Shown: positions 26,123 through 35,650 of the stretch, one piece after another
Position numbering within the stretch: position 1 is the first letter of the stretch
Layout: every line of letters starts with the position of its first letter
Made by a program: the position numbers and the translations under genes
From: Lachnospiraceae bacterium
Lineage (GTDB): Bacteria > Bacillota > Clostridia > Lachnospirales > Lachnospiraceae
Reading direction: 5' to 3'
Length of the DNA stretch: 64,000 bases
NCBI GenBank assembly: GCA_910575105.1
Contig: CAJTDK010000002.1
Span: 62,001-126,000 of the forward strand
Notes under the pieces: generated by a model
The model's database searches: none
What the model was told of the DNA's origin: nothing
The model's input: only the letters and a program-made list of their open reading frames with translations

Positions 26123-26156
26123 AGGGCCAGTCCAGAGCTTTAGGACTGGCCTTTTG
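26123..26156. terminator. Bidirectional terminator between hsd operon and helicase gene
   Basis: GGCCAGTCC (26125-26133) pairs perfectly with GGACTGGCC (26143-26151), with TTTT on the plus side and AAGG/TTAC flank on the other. It separates convergent genes. Confidence 0.75.
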
Positions 26157-26169
26157 CAATATAATCTGC

Positions 26170-28908
26170 TTATGATGTCTGAACAGATTTTTCAATAAAC
26201 TTCCGTAGAATCTCTACATCCGAGTCAATGTTCCGAGGTCGGATCCGTTCGAGTACTTTCTTTTCTACCTCAGGGGTCCAGTAGATCTTCAAATCCTTCT
26301 GGGCTCTTGTGATGGCGGTGTAAAAGATGTTGTGCGTGATCAACTCATCCACTTCATCTGTGATGACGATTTTTACGGAGCTGTATTCCAGACCCTGGGC
26401 TTTATGAATAGATACGGCATATGCAATCTGGAATGGAACGATGGTGCTTGCGGTACTGCCATCATCATCCTCATCGGTGCTTTTAATTTTGTTAACGCAA
26501 AAGCGGACAACGGTATTTTCTGTCTCGGGATCATCAAGCACTGTCAGCGGCATAAACCTGGTATCGGCGGGATTGATGGTGGTGTTCAGCTCGATATCAA
26601 ACTGAATCCGTTCAGTCATTTCACCTACATCCAATTTTTCAATTCCTACAATCCTTCCGCGCATATTGTTATAGATGACAGGATGAAAGCGGTTGTTCTC
26701 CAGGAACAAAACGGGATCGCCGACCTTGTATTGCTGTACATCCCATTCAACGGCTGAATTTGGATTGCTTTCCTGAAGGAATCGGTTGATGTTATTGATG
26801 CCGTAGAGTCCGTCATAATTGAGGCAGAGAACGGCTTCATCCTCTCCGGCAGCAGTTAGCAGTGATTCATCGACTTTCAGGGAACAACTCTGTTTATCAA
26901 TGATTTCCTGTACGTTGTCATCCATAGCTCTGACTTTTGACCAGAGAATAAGAAGACGTTGGTTTTTCGTTCTGTAAGGTGTGGTGAGCTCAAAGACGGA
27001 TGTTTTCGGAAGGAAGCTCCGCAGCGCCGTAAACCAGTTCCCGAAGCGTATGGAGTTTATCTGGTATGTATCGCCCACAAGCAAAATCTTCTTAAATTTG
27101 ACCATTTCGAGAAGTTTCTGCATATCGGTGTTGCTTACGGTGCTGCACTCATCTATTACAACCAGCTCATATTCAGGATCTCCGTATCCATATTTGAGGA
27201 AGCTTGCAATGGTTGAGAATTTACAGTAATCCTCATTGGAATTAACTCTTCTTTTCAGGTTATCGATTGCCGGATTGGTCTGGGCAAGATACAGCTTTTC
27301 TTTATTATCGTAATAATGAGAGATATGGTTTACGAGTGTTGATTTTCCAACGCCGGCGGAACCGTATATTGCGGCAACCGCAGATTTGGAAAACATCTTT
27401 GTGAGGATATCTATCTTTTCCGGGCAGTCTACTTCATAATCATCAAGCATCAGCCAGAATTCAACATCATTTGAGTAATCCGGATCCTCCACTTTACTAA
27501 GCTGCATCAGCTTTTTAATGATGTTGGTGGTATCTAATCTGTATTCCCTGATGTAGGCGTAGTCATCCTTTACGACTATTTTGCTTCTATCTTTATGGCC
27601 GAACCATAAAGTGGAATTATACGTTCTTGCAAGATCCTTTATATCACCATAGTGCGCAAGCTCTTCAACAGGCGTGAAAATCCTGCCAGAAATCTCTGTG
27701 TTATTCCTAAGCTGTCGTGCAAGAAGTTCATGCTTTCTGTTATAAGTCGGAATGCACTCAAATAAAGCATGAAGCCGGGGATTGTGATTTATCGGCGACT
27801 GGTTAAACGGCATTTTATCAAAGGGGATGCTGCCGTTTTGCAAACAAAGGTTGGATAGGTTACTATTGGCTGTGTCCTGCCGCTGATCTTTTATGATTGC
27901 GTTGTGCATGCCATAGAGAAGGTAACGGAGGACGTTCTGTCCGGGTCTCTTTCCCCGGATTATGCTGCGGCACCGGTCCAGAGCATCGAAAAAATATCCG
28001 GTTTTTCCTTCAGCCCGAAATGAATTGATAAGCCTTTGATATGCGGCTTCTGGAAAGTCCATAATTTCGGTGAGCGTGAAGCGGTTCTCTGTTATATAGC
28101 GACAAATGGTGCGCTGCTCTCCGTATGGTACATCGCGCTTGGATCCAGTAATTATGGAATAGAAATTTTTAAACTCACAGCCACGTAATGACACTTCCCA
28201 TCCCGTGATTAGAAGTATGGGCATGGTTTTTCCGAGAATCTCTATGCTTTCGTTCTGCAAATAGAATCTCGATGCATAGTTGTTTATGACCGGTAATCTG
28301 GTGAAAGCAATAATGCGTCCTGCTTTATTTTCTCTGTCCTTTGCGGTTGTGAAGGTGACTTCAAAATATCTGTGGCCGTTCACATAGAACGGTTTTAATT
28401 TCTGTATGTAATATTTTTCTCCTTCACCGGCAAGCTGAGCTTTGTATTTGTTGACCTTCTCTGCGATTTTGGAATAATACTCCTGCAGGGCTGTGTCCAG
28501 ATTAAGAGGGAACTTATCCAGATTATGCAGGATGGAAATGCCAAAATCATAGTTAAGGATATCCCTGATTTGAAGCAGATAGTCATAGTATTTCAGCATC
28601 AGTCGCTCAGAATTATCCTCATCGAGGGTATAGTGTGACGCGACTATATCAAGATAATTCCTGAAGCGGTAGAGTACTTTCAAATGCCCGTCTGTCTGGG
28701 TATGCTCTGCCGCTTTTTCTATATTCTCTTCGGAATCTTCTATATCAATGTATGGGGCGTAGTATTTTAACATCACATGTTCCACCAAGTTCTTCAGGCG
28801 GCCAAGGATGTCCTGGGATATTACGGCTCTTGTAGAATTGTCTATATCATCAAGGTATCGACAGATTGCTCGATCGATGACCCTGATTTGATCATCAATT
28901 ATAGGCAT
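26170..28908 (-). CDS. RecD-like superfamily 1 helicase with large unknown N-terminal region
   Basis: ATPase/helicase of about 912 residues. Walker A IYGSAGVGKST lies near residue 520, Walker B VVIDECSTVS near 584, motif III GDTYQINSI after it, and the C-terminal UvrD_C-like block SIHKAQGLEYSSVKI near 838, ending in FYTAITRAQKDLKIYW. The first ~500 residues are not recognised. Start taken as ATG 28908; a TTG at 28932 is the longer choice. It follows the unknown 282-residue gene by 56 bases on the same strand and converges on the hsd operon. A DNA-defence role is inferred from location. Confidence 0.8.
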   Translation of the reverse strand: MPIIDDQIRVIDRAICRYLDDIDNSTRAVISQDILGRLKNLVEHVMLKYYAPYIDIEDSEENIEKAAEHTQTDGHLKVLYRFRNYLDIVASHYTLDEDNSERLMLKYYDYLLQIRDILNYDFGISILHNLDKFPLNLDTALQEYYSKIAEKVNKYKAQLAGEGEKYYIQKLKPFYVNGHRYFEVTFTTAKDRENKAGRIIAFTRLPVINNYASRFYLQNESIEILGKTMPILLITGWEVSLRGCEFKNFYSIITGSKRDVPYGEQRTICRYITENRFTLTEIMDFPEAAYQRLINSFRAEGKTGYFFDALDRCRSIIRGKRPGQNVLRYLLYGMHNAIIKDQRQDTANSNLSNLCLQNGSIPFDKMPFNQSPINHNPRLHALFECIPTYNRKHELLARQLRNNTEISGRIFTPVEELAHYGDIKDLARTYNSTLWFGHKDRSKIVVKDDYAYIREYRLDTTNIIKKLMQLSKVEDPDYSNDVEFWLMLDDYEVDCPEKIDILTKMFSKSAVAAIYGSAGVGKSTLVNHISHYYDNKEKLYLAQTNPAIDNLKRRVNSNEDYCKFSTIASFLKYGYGDPEYELVVIDECSTVSNTDMQKLLEMVKFKKILLVGDTYQINSIRFGNWFTALRSFLPKTSVFELTTPYRTKNQRLLILWSKVRAMDDNVQEIIDKQSCSLKVDESLLTAAGEDEAVLCLNYDGLYGINNINRFLQESNPNSAVEWDVQQYKVGDPVLFLENNRFHPVIYNNMRGRIVGIEKLDVGEMTERIQFDIELNTTINPADTRFMPLTVLDDPETENTVVRFCVNKIKSTDEDDDGSTASTIVPFQIAYAVSIHKAQGLEYSSVKIVITDEVDELITHNIFYTAITRAQKDLKIYWTPEVEKKVLERIRPRNIDSDVEILRKFIEKSVQTS

Positions 28909-28964
28909 AAGTCTTCTGTCCTTTCGAATCAAATCAGAAACGGGTAATGTTTCTATTCTGGTAT

Positions 28965-29813
28965 TTACATGTCAAATTCATTTTCATTGTTCCAGTCATC
29001 TATAAATGCGTCATATGGATATATGCCCGCATAGTTGTCCGGGTGAAGTTTGACGTAATTATCTCTCAGCTTTGTTCTCAGTCTCCGGACTGAAGAACCG
29101 GGAACGGGTTCGCTGTCCGGATCCAGTGCCTTGCAGAAATCCTGTAGGGCGGCTACGGTGCTGAGAATGTTCGATTGAAGGCCGATATCCTCAAATCTGA
29201 AAATCTGATCTTTCCATTTTTCATTATATAGGCTGTTGATCTTTGTAACCATGCTGCCGGTAAACCATACCTCAGCCTGATTGCTTGCGATGCATTTCTC
29301 CAATATGCCGTCAAAGTCGATATGGAAATCCTTCAGCAGGTTTCTGTCGTTTGCTGATAGCTGCGAAGCTTCTTCTCCGTCTCCAGGACTCTTATCCGGA
29401 AGTTTTACTTCCGAACCATCTGGCGCGTTGGGATAGGCAATTTTAAAAAATATATCTTCCAGTAGTGAGTCGCAGGCGGCACAAACATCGAAAAAATTGA
29501 TTTCGTTGTTTGCAAGCCATTCCTCGATTTTATGGAATGTATCCTTCTCGAACATCCTGGCATTCAGCCATTCACGATATCCCTGTTCATAATGCTTGGA
29601 ATATACGTACTGTGCATACTCTGGACTGATCTTGTTCGGATTTTTCTTCCTTAGGTACCGCCTTTTGGTATCCGACTGACAATTCAGAAGACCACAGGCT
29701 TCTTGGGCTTCTTCACAAATGAAGTGTCCAATCATACTATCGCAGAAGTCTATAGGCTTCTCATCATCTTGAAGGTATGGATACAGAGTATTGAAATACT
29801 CTGAAAATGTCAT
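28965..29813 (-). CDS. Unknown protein paired with the RecD-like helicase
   Basis: Soluble acidic protein of 282 residues starting MTFSEYFNTLYPYLQDDEKP. No signal peptide or membrane helix and no motif I recognise. The ATG at 29813 is chosen because AGGTGA lies just ahead. It is co-directional with the helicase and 56 bases upstream, so the two probably form a two-gene module. Confidence 0.75.
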   Translation of the reverse strand: MTFSEYFNTLYPYLQDDEKPIDFCDSMIGHFICEEAQEACGLLNCQSDTKRRYLRKKNPNKISPEYAQYVYSKHYEQGYREWLNARMFEKDTFHKIEEWLANNEINFFDVCAACDSLLEDIFFKIAYPNAPDGSEVKLPDKSPGDGEEASQLSANDRNLLKDFHIDFDGILEKCIASNQAEVWFTGSMVTKINSLYNEKWKDQIFRFEDIGLQSNILSTVAALQDFCKALDPDSEPVPGSSVRRLRTKLRDNYVKLHPDNYAGIYPYDAFIDDWNNENEFDM

Positions 29814-30204
29814 GAAATCACCTACTTCCGTTTGCTTCCGTCCGCTTCCGCTGCCTCCCATTTTTCGAGGGGATACATTGTTATACTGCACTCATAGAAG
29901 TGGCTAACTGCTGATGTGAACAGAAAAATATTTAATTTATTATACCAAAGCTTAGGCGTAAATTCAATTAAGCAGGAAAGCCAATTCCGATAAATTTTAA
30001 TCTCATAGTCCGAGATGGCCATTAGGGCGATGGGATGCATAGAGAGTTCAGGCAGTGGTAATAAAGACCGCTCCGGAAACGAAGATGCACCCACCGTTAG
30101 ATTTCTGCGCCTATTTTCGGATTTTCAGGAGTCTGTGGACATCTTCACCACAGGCTCTTTCTGCATTCCATCGTTCGCGGTCGAGGACGGAAAGGAACGC
30201 AGAC
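29814..30204. other. 391-base gap with leader-like hairpin
   Basis: No gene supported. Three CTTCCG copies about nine bases apart lie at 29825-29850. The region must hold the promoter of the minus-strand pair. At 30129-30158 GAGTCTGTGG pairs with CCACAGGCTC, a stem in the leader of the sigma-like gene. Confidence 0.45.
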
Positions 30205-30732
30205 ATGAAACTGAAGATTCGTTACGAGAACGAGTACCAGACAATCACGCTGGACGCAGAAACAACGGAGGAACTGTGGGTATCTCTCTCACTTGAAAGC
30301 GAGGGATTATCGCAGGAGGAGCGAGAAAAGCTGATCCAGGAGGAATGGGAGAAGCAGTTCAATCGTCCGGATTATAACTGTTGGCATAAATTCTGGCGGC
30401 ATCACGGCGAGTCCAAGGCGAAGCCGGGCGATGAAGAAGATGAGGTTGATACCTCCGAGCCGCTGATGGATGAAGTGGCGGATGATCGTATTTTCAGAAA
30501 GGACGGGCTTGGCCGTGAAGAACGTGAAAGCTACGAGGCAGTCTGTCAGCTTGTCAGAGATGCCTGTGGCAAGAAGGCTGACTGGGCAAAGATGTTCATT
30601 GCTATTCGTATCGATGGTGTAAGCATTAACGATTATGCCGACCAGATTGGAGCCGATTCAAGCAACATCAGTCACAAGTTAGACCGAGCAGCAAAGAAAA
30701 TCGAAAAGTTTATGCAGAACCGTCAGATTTAA
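30205..30732 (+). CDS. Sigma-70-like mobile element regulator
   Basis: A 175-residue protein starting MKLKIRYENEYQTITLDAET. Its C-terminus (about 120-175, IDGVSINDYADQIGADSSNISHKLDRAAKKIEK, as helix-turn-helix) is sigma region 4-like. This type precedes DUF4406 and serine-recombinase genes in clostridial elements. ATG at 30205 with AAAGGA ahead. It starts the remains of a second integrated element. Confidence 0.75.
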   Translation: MKLKIRYENEYQTITLDAETTEELWVSLSLESEGLSQEEREKLIQEEWEKQFNRPDYNCWHKFWRHHGESKAKPGDEEDEVDTSEPLMDEVADDRIFRKDGLGREERESYEAVCQLVRDACGKKADWAKMFIAIRIDGVSINDYADQIGADSSNISHKLDRAAKKIEKFMQNRQI

Positions 30733-30737
30733 ATGTC

Positions 30738-30780
30738 TGCCGGGGCTACCTCTTGGAGGCACAGCCTCGGCAAATTTTTT
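30738..30780 (+). terminator. Terminator after the sigma-like gene
   Basis: TGCCGGGGCT (30738-30747) pairs with AGCCTCGGCA (30763-30772) with one G-U, followed by AATTTTTTAT. Confidence 0.65.
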
Positions 30781-30797
30781 ATAAGGAGGCAGTTGAT

Positions 30798-31088
30798 ATG
30801 TCAAATAAACCGAAAAACCGGACATACAGACCGCTTGTCTATATCTGCAGCCCGCTGTCCGGTGATATACCAAGCAATACGGAGAGAGCAAGACAGTTTT
30901 GCAGATTTGCGTTGGAAAAGGGACAGATTCCGCTTGCTCCACATCTCATGTTTCCTCAATTCGTAAATGACGATGATCCTGCTGAGCGTGAGCTGGCTCT
31001 GTTTATGGACATTGTTCTTCTGGGCAAGTGCAGTGAACTGTGGGTGTTCGGTGATACCGTATACCATCAACGGCATGATCAAAAATGA
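30798..31088 (+). pseudogene. DUF4406-like gene, 3' end replaced
   Basis: The first ~82 residues (PLVYICSPLSGDIPSNTERA ... ELWVFGD) match the DUF4406-like nucleoside-phosphorylase/hydrolase-type family of phages and ICEs. After WVFGD the family's C-terminal part is missing; the frame runs 11 residues into recombinase sequence and stops. Start ATG 30798 after AAGGAGG. Truncated by the same junction that cuts the recombinase next to it. Confidence 0.7.
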
Positions 31089-31911
31089 AAAGTACACGGG
31101 CGATTTGATTCTGCAGAAGACCTATACGGATGACCGCTTCAGCCGCCATGTGAACCGTGGCGAAAAGAACCGGTATTATGTGCGGGATCACCACAAACCG
31201 ATTGTAAGCCATGAGGACTTTGAAGCGGCCAACGCCATCATCGAGGCCAACGGCTTGGAAAAAGGAATTCGAAAGGATGAGGACAAGTACAAAAACCGTT
31301 ATGCCATGTCCGGCAGGATCGTCTGCGGAGAGTGCAGCGGCACTTGGAAACGGGTCAAACTGAATAACCACTTCGGCTTTGCCTGCAACACTCATGTGAG
31401 GGACAAAAACACCTGCAGAATGAAGTCAATTCCAGAGGAGCCGATAAAGGCAGCTTTCGTGACCATGATGAACAAGCTGACTTGGGGGCGGAGCAGAATC
31501 CTTCTTCCTTTTGCGGAAATGCTGAAAGAAGACCGACAGGCAGAATTCCTGGACAGGCTGAATGAGCTGGAGGTTCTTCTGGAAAAGAACGGGGAGCGCA
31601 GGCAGCAGATTCACCAGTTCTTTGCAAAGGGGCTGCTTGATCCGGCAGTTTATGCAGAGGAAAGCGATGCCCTTACGGAAGAAGCACAGCGGCTCTCAGC
31701 GGAGCAGAATGCCTTGGAATCGAAAGTCAGCGGCAGTCATGAACAACAGGAGGCTTTGACGCGGCTTCTCAAGTACACGGCGAAGGGTATGATGCTGACC
31801 GGGTATGAGGAGGCACTTTTTACAGAACATGTTGACCATATTGTGGTCTATGAAAGAACGGAGATTGGATTCGCCATGAAGTGCGGGCCTATATTCCGGG
31901 AAAGGATATAA
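31062..31911 (+). pseudogene. Serine recombinase, C-terminal fragment
   Basis: Reading frame from about 31062 shows INGMIKNEKYTGDLILQKTY, the middle of the recombinase domain, then the zinc ribbon (CGECSG ... CNTHVRDKNTC) and a coiled coil, ending normally. The whole catalytic resolvase domain is gone, so it cannot recombine DNA. An internal ATG at 31075 has no ribosome site. Confidence 0.8.
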
Positions 31912-31912
31912 G

Positions 31913-32335
31913 ATGGAACACACACCATATGGATATGACATTATCGGTGGCAGAGCAGTTATTAACGAGGGTCAGGCTGCCAATATCCAGCAGATATGCG
32001 AAAACTATCTTTCCGGAATGTCCTTTAAGAATGCGGCGGCAGCAGTTGGGCTAACCATGAGCCACTGCGGGGTGAAACGGCTGATGCTGAACAAGCGATA
32101 CATCGGTGACAGTTTTTATCCGCCGATCTTGACAAAGGAGACGGTCCAAAAAGTGGAGAAAGAGCGCCTCCGGCGGGAAAAAGCGCTCGGACGGGACAGA
32201 CGGAAAGGAAAAGGCGTACCAGAGGGAACGATCATCACAGAATTTTCCGCGCCTAAGATTACACTGAAATATGACGATCCGGTCAGACAGGCTGAATATG
32301 CCTACACTCAGATCAGAAGCGAGGTGAACGGATAA
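31913..32335 (+). CDS. Recombinase accessory protein
   Basis: A 140-residue protein starting [20 protein letters not shown]. It resembles the recombinase domain (PYGY ... [23 protein letters not shown]) without a catalytic domain. Such small proteins lie between two serine recombinases in clostridial elements. It begins one base after the stop upstream and its stop overlaps the next start, so the three were one operon. Confidence 0.75.
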   Translation: MEHTPYGYDIIGGRAVINEGQAANIQQICENYLSGMSFKNAAAAVGLTMSHCGVKRLMLNKRYIGDSFYPPILTKETVQKVEKERLRREKALGRDRRKGKGVPEGTIITEFSAPKITLKYDDPVRQAEYAYTQIRSEVNG

Positions 32336-33906
32336 TGGCATTGGCACAGAACATTACAGTTATCCCTGCAAGACGCACCATCGGTACGCAAAAACCTGCC
32401 GAGAAAGTACAGAAGACCAGGGTGGCGGCATATTGCCGTGTATCAACGGAGTTTGAAGAACAGGAATCCAGCTACGAAGTGCAGGTCGAGCATTACACGG
32501 CCTACATCAAAAACAATCCCGAATGGGAACTGGTCGAGGTGTATGCCGACGATGGGATAAGCGCAACCAACACGGCCAAGCGGGAGGCATTCAATCGGAT
32601 GATACAGGATTGCCGGGACGGGAAGATTGATCTGATATTAACCAAGTCCATCAGCAGATTCTCCCGCAACACTGTGGACTGCCTGAAATACACAAGAGAA
32701 TTGAAAGGGATGAACATTGCCGTTTTCTTTGAAAAAGAGAACATCAATACCTTGGATGCCAAGGGCGAAGTTCTCATGACAATCATGGCGGCGCTTGCTC
32801 AGCAGGAATCAGAATCCTTGTCGGCAAACGTCCGGCTTGGCATCCAGTTCCGCAATCAGCAGGGCAAAGTCCAGGTCAACCACAACAGGTTTCTTGGCTA
32901 CACCAAGGATGAAGACGGAAAACTTATCATCGTGCCGGAAGAGGCTGGGATTGTCCGGCGTATCTACGCTGAGTACATGGATGGCAGGAGCTTTCTTCAG
33001 ATTAAGCGCAGCCTTGAGGCAGACGGTATTTTAAACGGAGCGGGTAACGCCAAGTGGCACGAGAGCAATATTAAGCAGATTTTAACTAATGAAAAATATA
33101 TTGGTGATGCTCTCCTGCAGAAGACTTATACGGTGAATACGCTGGAAAAGAAACGGGTGGCCAATAATGGCCTCGCACCGAAATACTATGTGGAGGGAAG
33201 TCACGAAGCGATCATCGATAAGGATATATTCCTTCGAGTCCAAGCAGAAATTGTCCGGCGGGCGAACATCCTGACAGACGGAAAGAAACGGGTCTACAGT
33301 TCCCGGTACGCTTTATCGAGCATCGTGTTCTGCGGCCACTGCGGCGATATCTTTCGCAGAGTCAAGTGGAATAACCGAGGATGCAAATCTACCGTTTGGC
33401 GGTGTGTGAGCCGGGTCCTTAAAAAGAGCAGTGGAATTGACTGCCCGGCAAGGACGATTCGGGAAGAGGAATTGCATGTTGCAGTTGTCACATCGATCAA
33501 CGATGCTTGGTCACAGAAAGACAGCATCCTCCCTGTTCTGCAGGAAAACATCCGAGAGGTTCTTGAAAGTGATACAGAAGAAAGGCTGGCAACGGTCGAT
33601 ACTGCCATACGGGAGAAACAGACAGAGCTGCTTGATGCCGGGAAAGACCAAGGCAGGATCGATGAGATCGGGGATGCCATCATCAGCCTCAGGGAACGGC
33701 GGCAGGATATCCTTACTGAGGCGGCGAAGAACACGGAACTGAAAGAGCGTGTCGATGACCTTGCTTCATTCCTTGACGAACAGACAGAGGCGCTCACAGA
33801 ATATTCGGAAACGCTGGTCAGACGGCTGATTGAGAAAATCACAATCTATGATAAAAAGCTGACAGTGGAATTCAAATCAGGGTTCAGTATAGATGTGGAT
33901 GCGTAA
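32335..33906 (+). CDS. Large serine recombinase of the second element
   Basis: Intact recombinase of 523 residues. Catalytic Ser in [17 protein letters not shown], the resolvase domain to about 150, the recombinase domain to about 290, a zinc ribbon (CGHCGD), then a coiled coil. It overlaps the accessory gene by one base. It is only distantly like the recombinase at 18076, so it belongs to a different element. Whether it can act without the truncated partner is unknown. Confidence 0.9.
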   Translation: MALAQNITVIPARRTIGTQKPAEKVQKTRVAAYCRVSTEFEEQESSYEVQVEHYTAYIKNNPEWELVEVYADDGISATNTAKREAFNRMIQDCRDGKIDLILTKSISRFSRNTVDCLKYTRELKGMNIAVFFEKENINTLDAKGEVLMTIMAALAQQESESLSANVRLGIQFRNQQGKVQVNHNRFLGYTKDEDGKLIIVPEEAGIVRRIYAEYMDGRSFLQIKRSLEADGILNGAGNAKWHESNIKQILTNEKYIGDALLQKTYTVNTLEKKRVANNGLAPKYYVEGSHEAIIDKDIFLRVQAEIVRRANILTDGKKRVYSSRYALSSIVFCGHCGDIFRRVKWNNRGCKSTVWRCVSRVLKKSSGIDCPARTIREEELHVAVVTSINDAWSQKDSILPVLQENIREVLESDTEERLATVDTAIREKQTELLDAGKDQGRIDEIGDAIISLRERRQDILTEAAKNTELKERVDDLASFLDEQTEALTEYSETLVRRLIEKITIYDKKLTVEFKSGFSIDVDA

Positions 33907-33923
33907 ATATGAGAATGGCAGAC

Positions 33924-33955
33924 GGCACCTTGCGTGAAATGCAGGGTGCTTTTTC
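33924..33955 (+). terminator. Terminator after the second recombinase
   Basis: GCACC-TTGC and GCA-GGGTGC arms (33925-33949) form a stem followed by TTTTT. Confidence 0.6.
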
Positions 33956-33982
33956 CGCTCATAGAAATTTATACATTGTCAT

Positions 33983-34011
33983 TGCAAAAACGAAACCAAA
34001 TGGTTTATAAT
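33983..34011 (+). promoter_or_regulatory. Candidate promoter for the small XRE gene
   Basis: TTGCAA (33983-33988) and TATAAT (34006-34011) with a 17-base spacer, 45 bases before the start at 34056. Confidence 0.6.
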
Positions 34012-34055
34012 ATAAATGTAGAATATTGTAAGGAAATTAGAAGTGGAGAATACAC

Positions 34056-34298
34056 ATGAAAACTTCTGATATGATAAAAAAATTATGTAATAAAAAGAAT
34101 ATAAGTGTTTCGGAACTTGCGAGGCGAATTGGGCAGTCACCACAAAATTTTGGCAAAAAAATGAAACGTGATACTGTAACGCTTAGTGAAATGATGCAAA
34201 TAGCCGATGTGATGGACGTGACATTTGAACAGTCCTTCATCATGAAAAATGGTGAGAGCATAACAATTGGAAATGACAATTACATCAGTCTAATGTGA
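34056..34298 (+). CDS. Small XRE-type helix-turn-helix protein
   Basis: An 80-residue Cro-like repressor with helix-turn-helix ISVSELARRIGQSPQNFGKKM (about residues 16-36). A GTG-started zinc-ribbon gene follows with no gap, so the two are coupled. It may control the genes that follow. Confidence 0.75.
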   Translation: MKTSDMIKKLCNKKNISVSELARRIGQSPQNFGKKMKRDTVTLSEMMQIADVMDVTFEQSFIMKNGESITIGNDNYISLM

Positions 34299-34526
34299 GT
34301 GTTAAAATGTCCGTATTGCGGTGCAGACAACGCCATCGACTTTGAAGATTATATCACCAATAAATTATCGTATAAACGCCAAATGGGGCCGGAGATAGAA
34401 CACGCTTTCATTTGTGAGGACTATGAGTGCGAATCCTGTGATAAACAGTTTACCATAGAGGGCAACATTCATGAGTACCCGGTGAGGGTGTACGATTCAG
34501 AGCGCATTGATGTAAAAGGAGAATGA
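34299..34526 (+). CDS. Small zinc-ribbon protein
   Basis: A 75-residue protein with CPYCG at residues 4-8 and a second pair CESCDK near 47-52, a zinc ribbon. The GTG start directly follows the stop of the XRE gene. Function unknown. Confidence 0.6.
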   Translation: MLKCPYCGADNAIDFEDYITNKLSYKRQMGPEIEHAFICEDYECESCDKQFTIEGNIHEYPVRVYDSERIDVKGE

Positions 34527-34529
34527 ATA

Positions 34530-35401
34530 TTGCCGGAAGATAGAGATTACGACATTGTGGTAGGAAAGCTGCCACGGAAGGATAAAGATGGCAAGGATAC
34601 TACTGGAGATAAAATAGGTAGAGGCGGACGCCATCGTGAAGATGGGACATACTCGTCTGTTGTCTACGATATAGAGTTGGTTGATAATCTACCAGAAAGA
34701 AACGAACCAGAACCATATTATCCTGCTGAGTATGAAGAGCCTCGTCGAACAAGTTACGAAGATTTACCGTGGTGGGGGGCAGTTACTTGTAGATGTTGCC
34801 GAGGAGACAATTCCTATTGTTATTGATGGTCTTACGGAATTGGCAATATAACCGCCGACTGAAAAAACAGGTAGAACGTCAGAAAAAGTTGAAGGCAGCG
34901 AAGGCACAAACAAGTAAAGCAATGACAAAGGAAGAGCAGATTCTCCGGGGGCAAGAGAAGAAAAAAGTGGAGAATATTTCTGCAATCCAAATGCAAACCA
35001 CAACAGCTGTGATGCCAGATGAATTCGATACCGCTTGGAATCAGTATGCGGAGAATATGACAAGTGAGGAAGCTCAGAAGGAACTTCTTGATGCTTTTAT
35101 ACTTTATGTGCTTGCCGCCAGAAAGTTGAATCGAGTGGCTCATGCAAATGTATTGGATTCGGAAGGTAAGATAACCAGGGGCAGGACAATGATTGAAAAG
35201 GTCAGCGCACCAGAGGTAATTGGCAAGATAAATAGTATTCTTGAGAATAATCCTGGTCTACTCGAAGAATGGCAGTCAGTTGCGCTTTTAGGAATTATTG
35301 GCAGGGATGTTATAAACGAAAAAATGTATGTCCCTATTATGGCTTCTGAATTCAAGAAGCATTTGTTGTTAGATGAAATAAAAGACACGAAGACATTGTA
35401 A
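34530..35401 (+). pseudogene. Unknown gene broken by two frameshifts
   Basis: Three frames join into one gene: 34530-34770 (MPEDRDYDIVVGKLP to YEDLPWW), then GQLLVDVAEETIPIVIDGLT in the next frame, then YNRRLKKQVERQKKLKAAKA onward to 35401. The first shift sits at a run of six G near 34775 and the second near 34840. A basic coiled coil is followed by a helical C-terminus. Either a pseudogene or base-calling errors in homopolymers. Not recognised. Confidence 0.55.
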
Positions 35402-35421
35402 TGACTACAGGTATTGATTAG

Positions 35422-35601
35422 AACAATAAACATGGTCTGGTTGATATCGGAATAGACATAGCTACAGAAGAACATGACACGGATAGAACAGGCAATGATA
35501 TTCAGCAGCCACGGCATGGAGGTTGTGCTATAGCAATGCTGGTATTCTTTAGCATGACGCCGATTGTATTTATCCGGCTTCTCAATAATAGGGTTCTGTA
35601 A
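35422..35601 (+). pseudogene. Short membrane-protein remnant
   Basis: An open frame without a start codon encodes GLVDIGIDIATEEHDTDRTG and a hydrophobic helix AMLVFFSMTPIVFIRLL. It looks like a gene tail. Nothing else is seen in 35402-35650. Confidence 0.35.
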
Positions 35602-35650
35602 GCAGAATAAGTGTCTGCAATGGTGCTGGTAAAAGGAGTTATGGAAAAGC

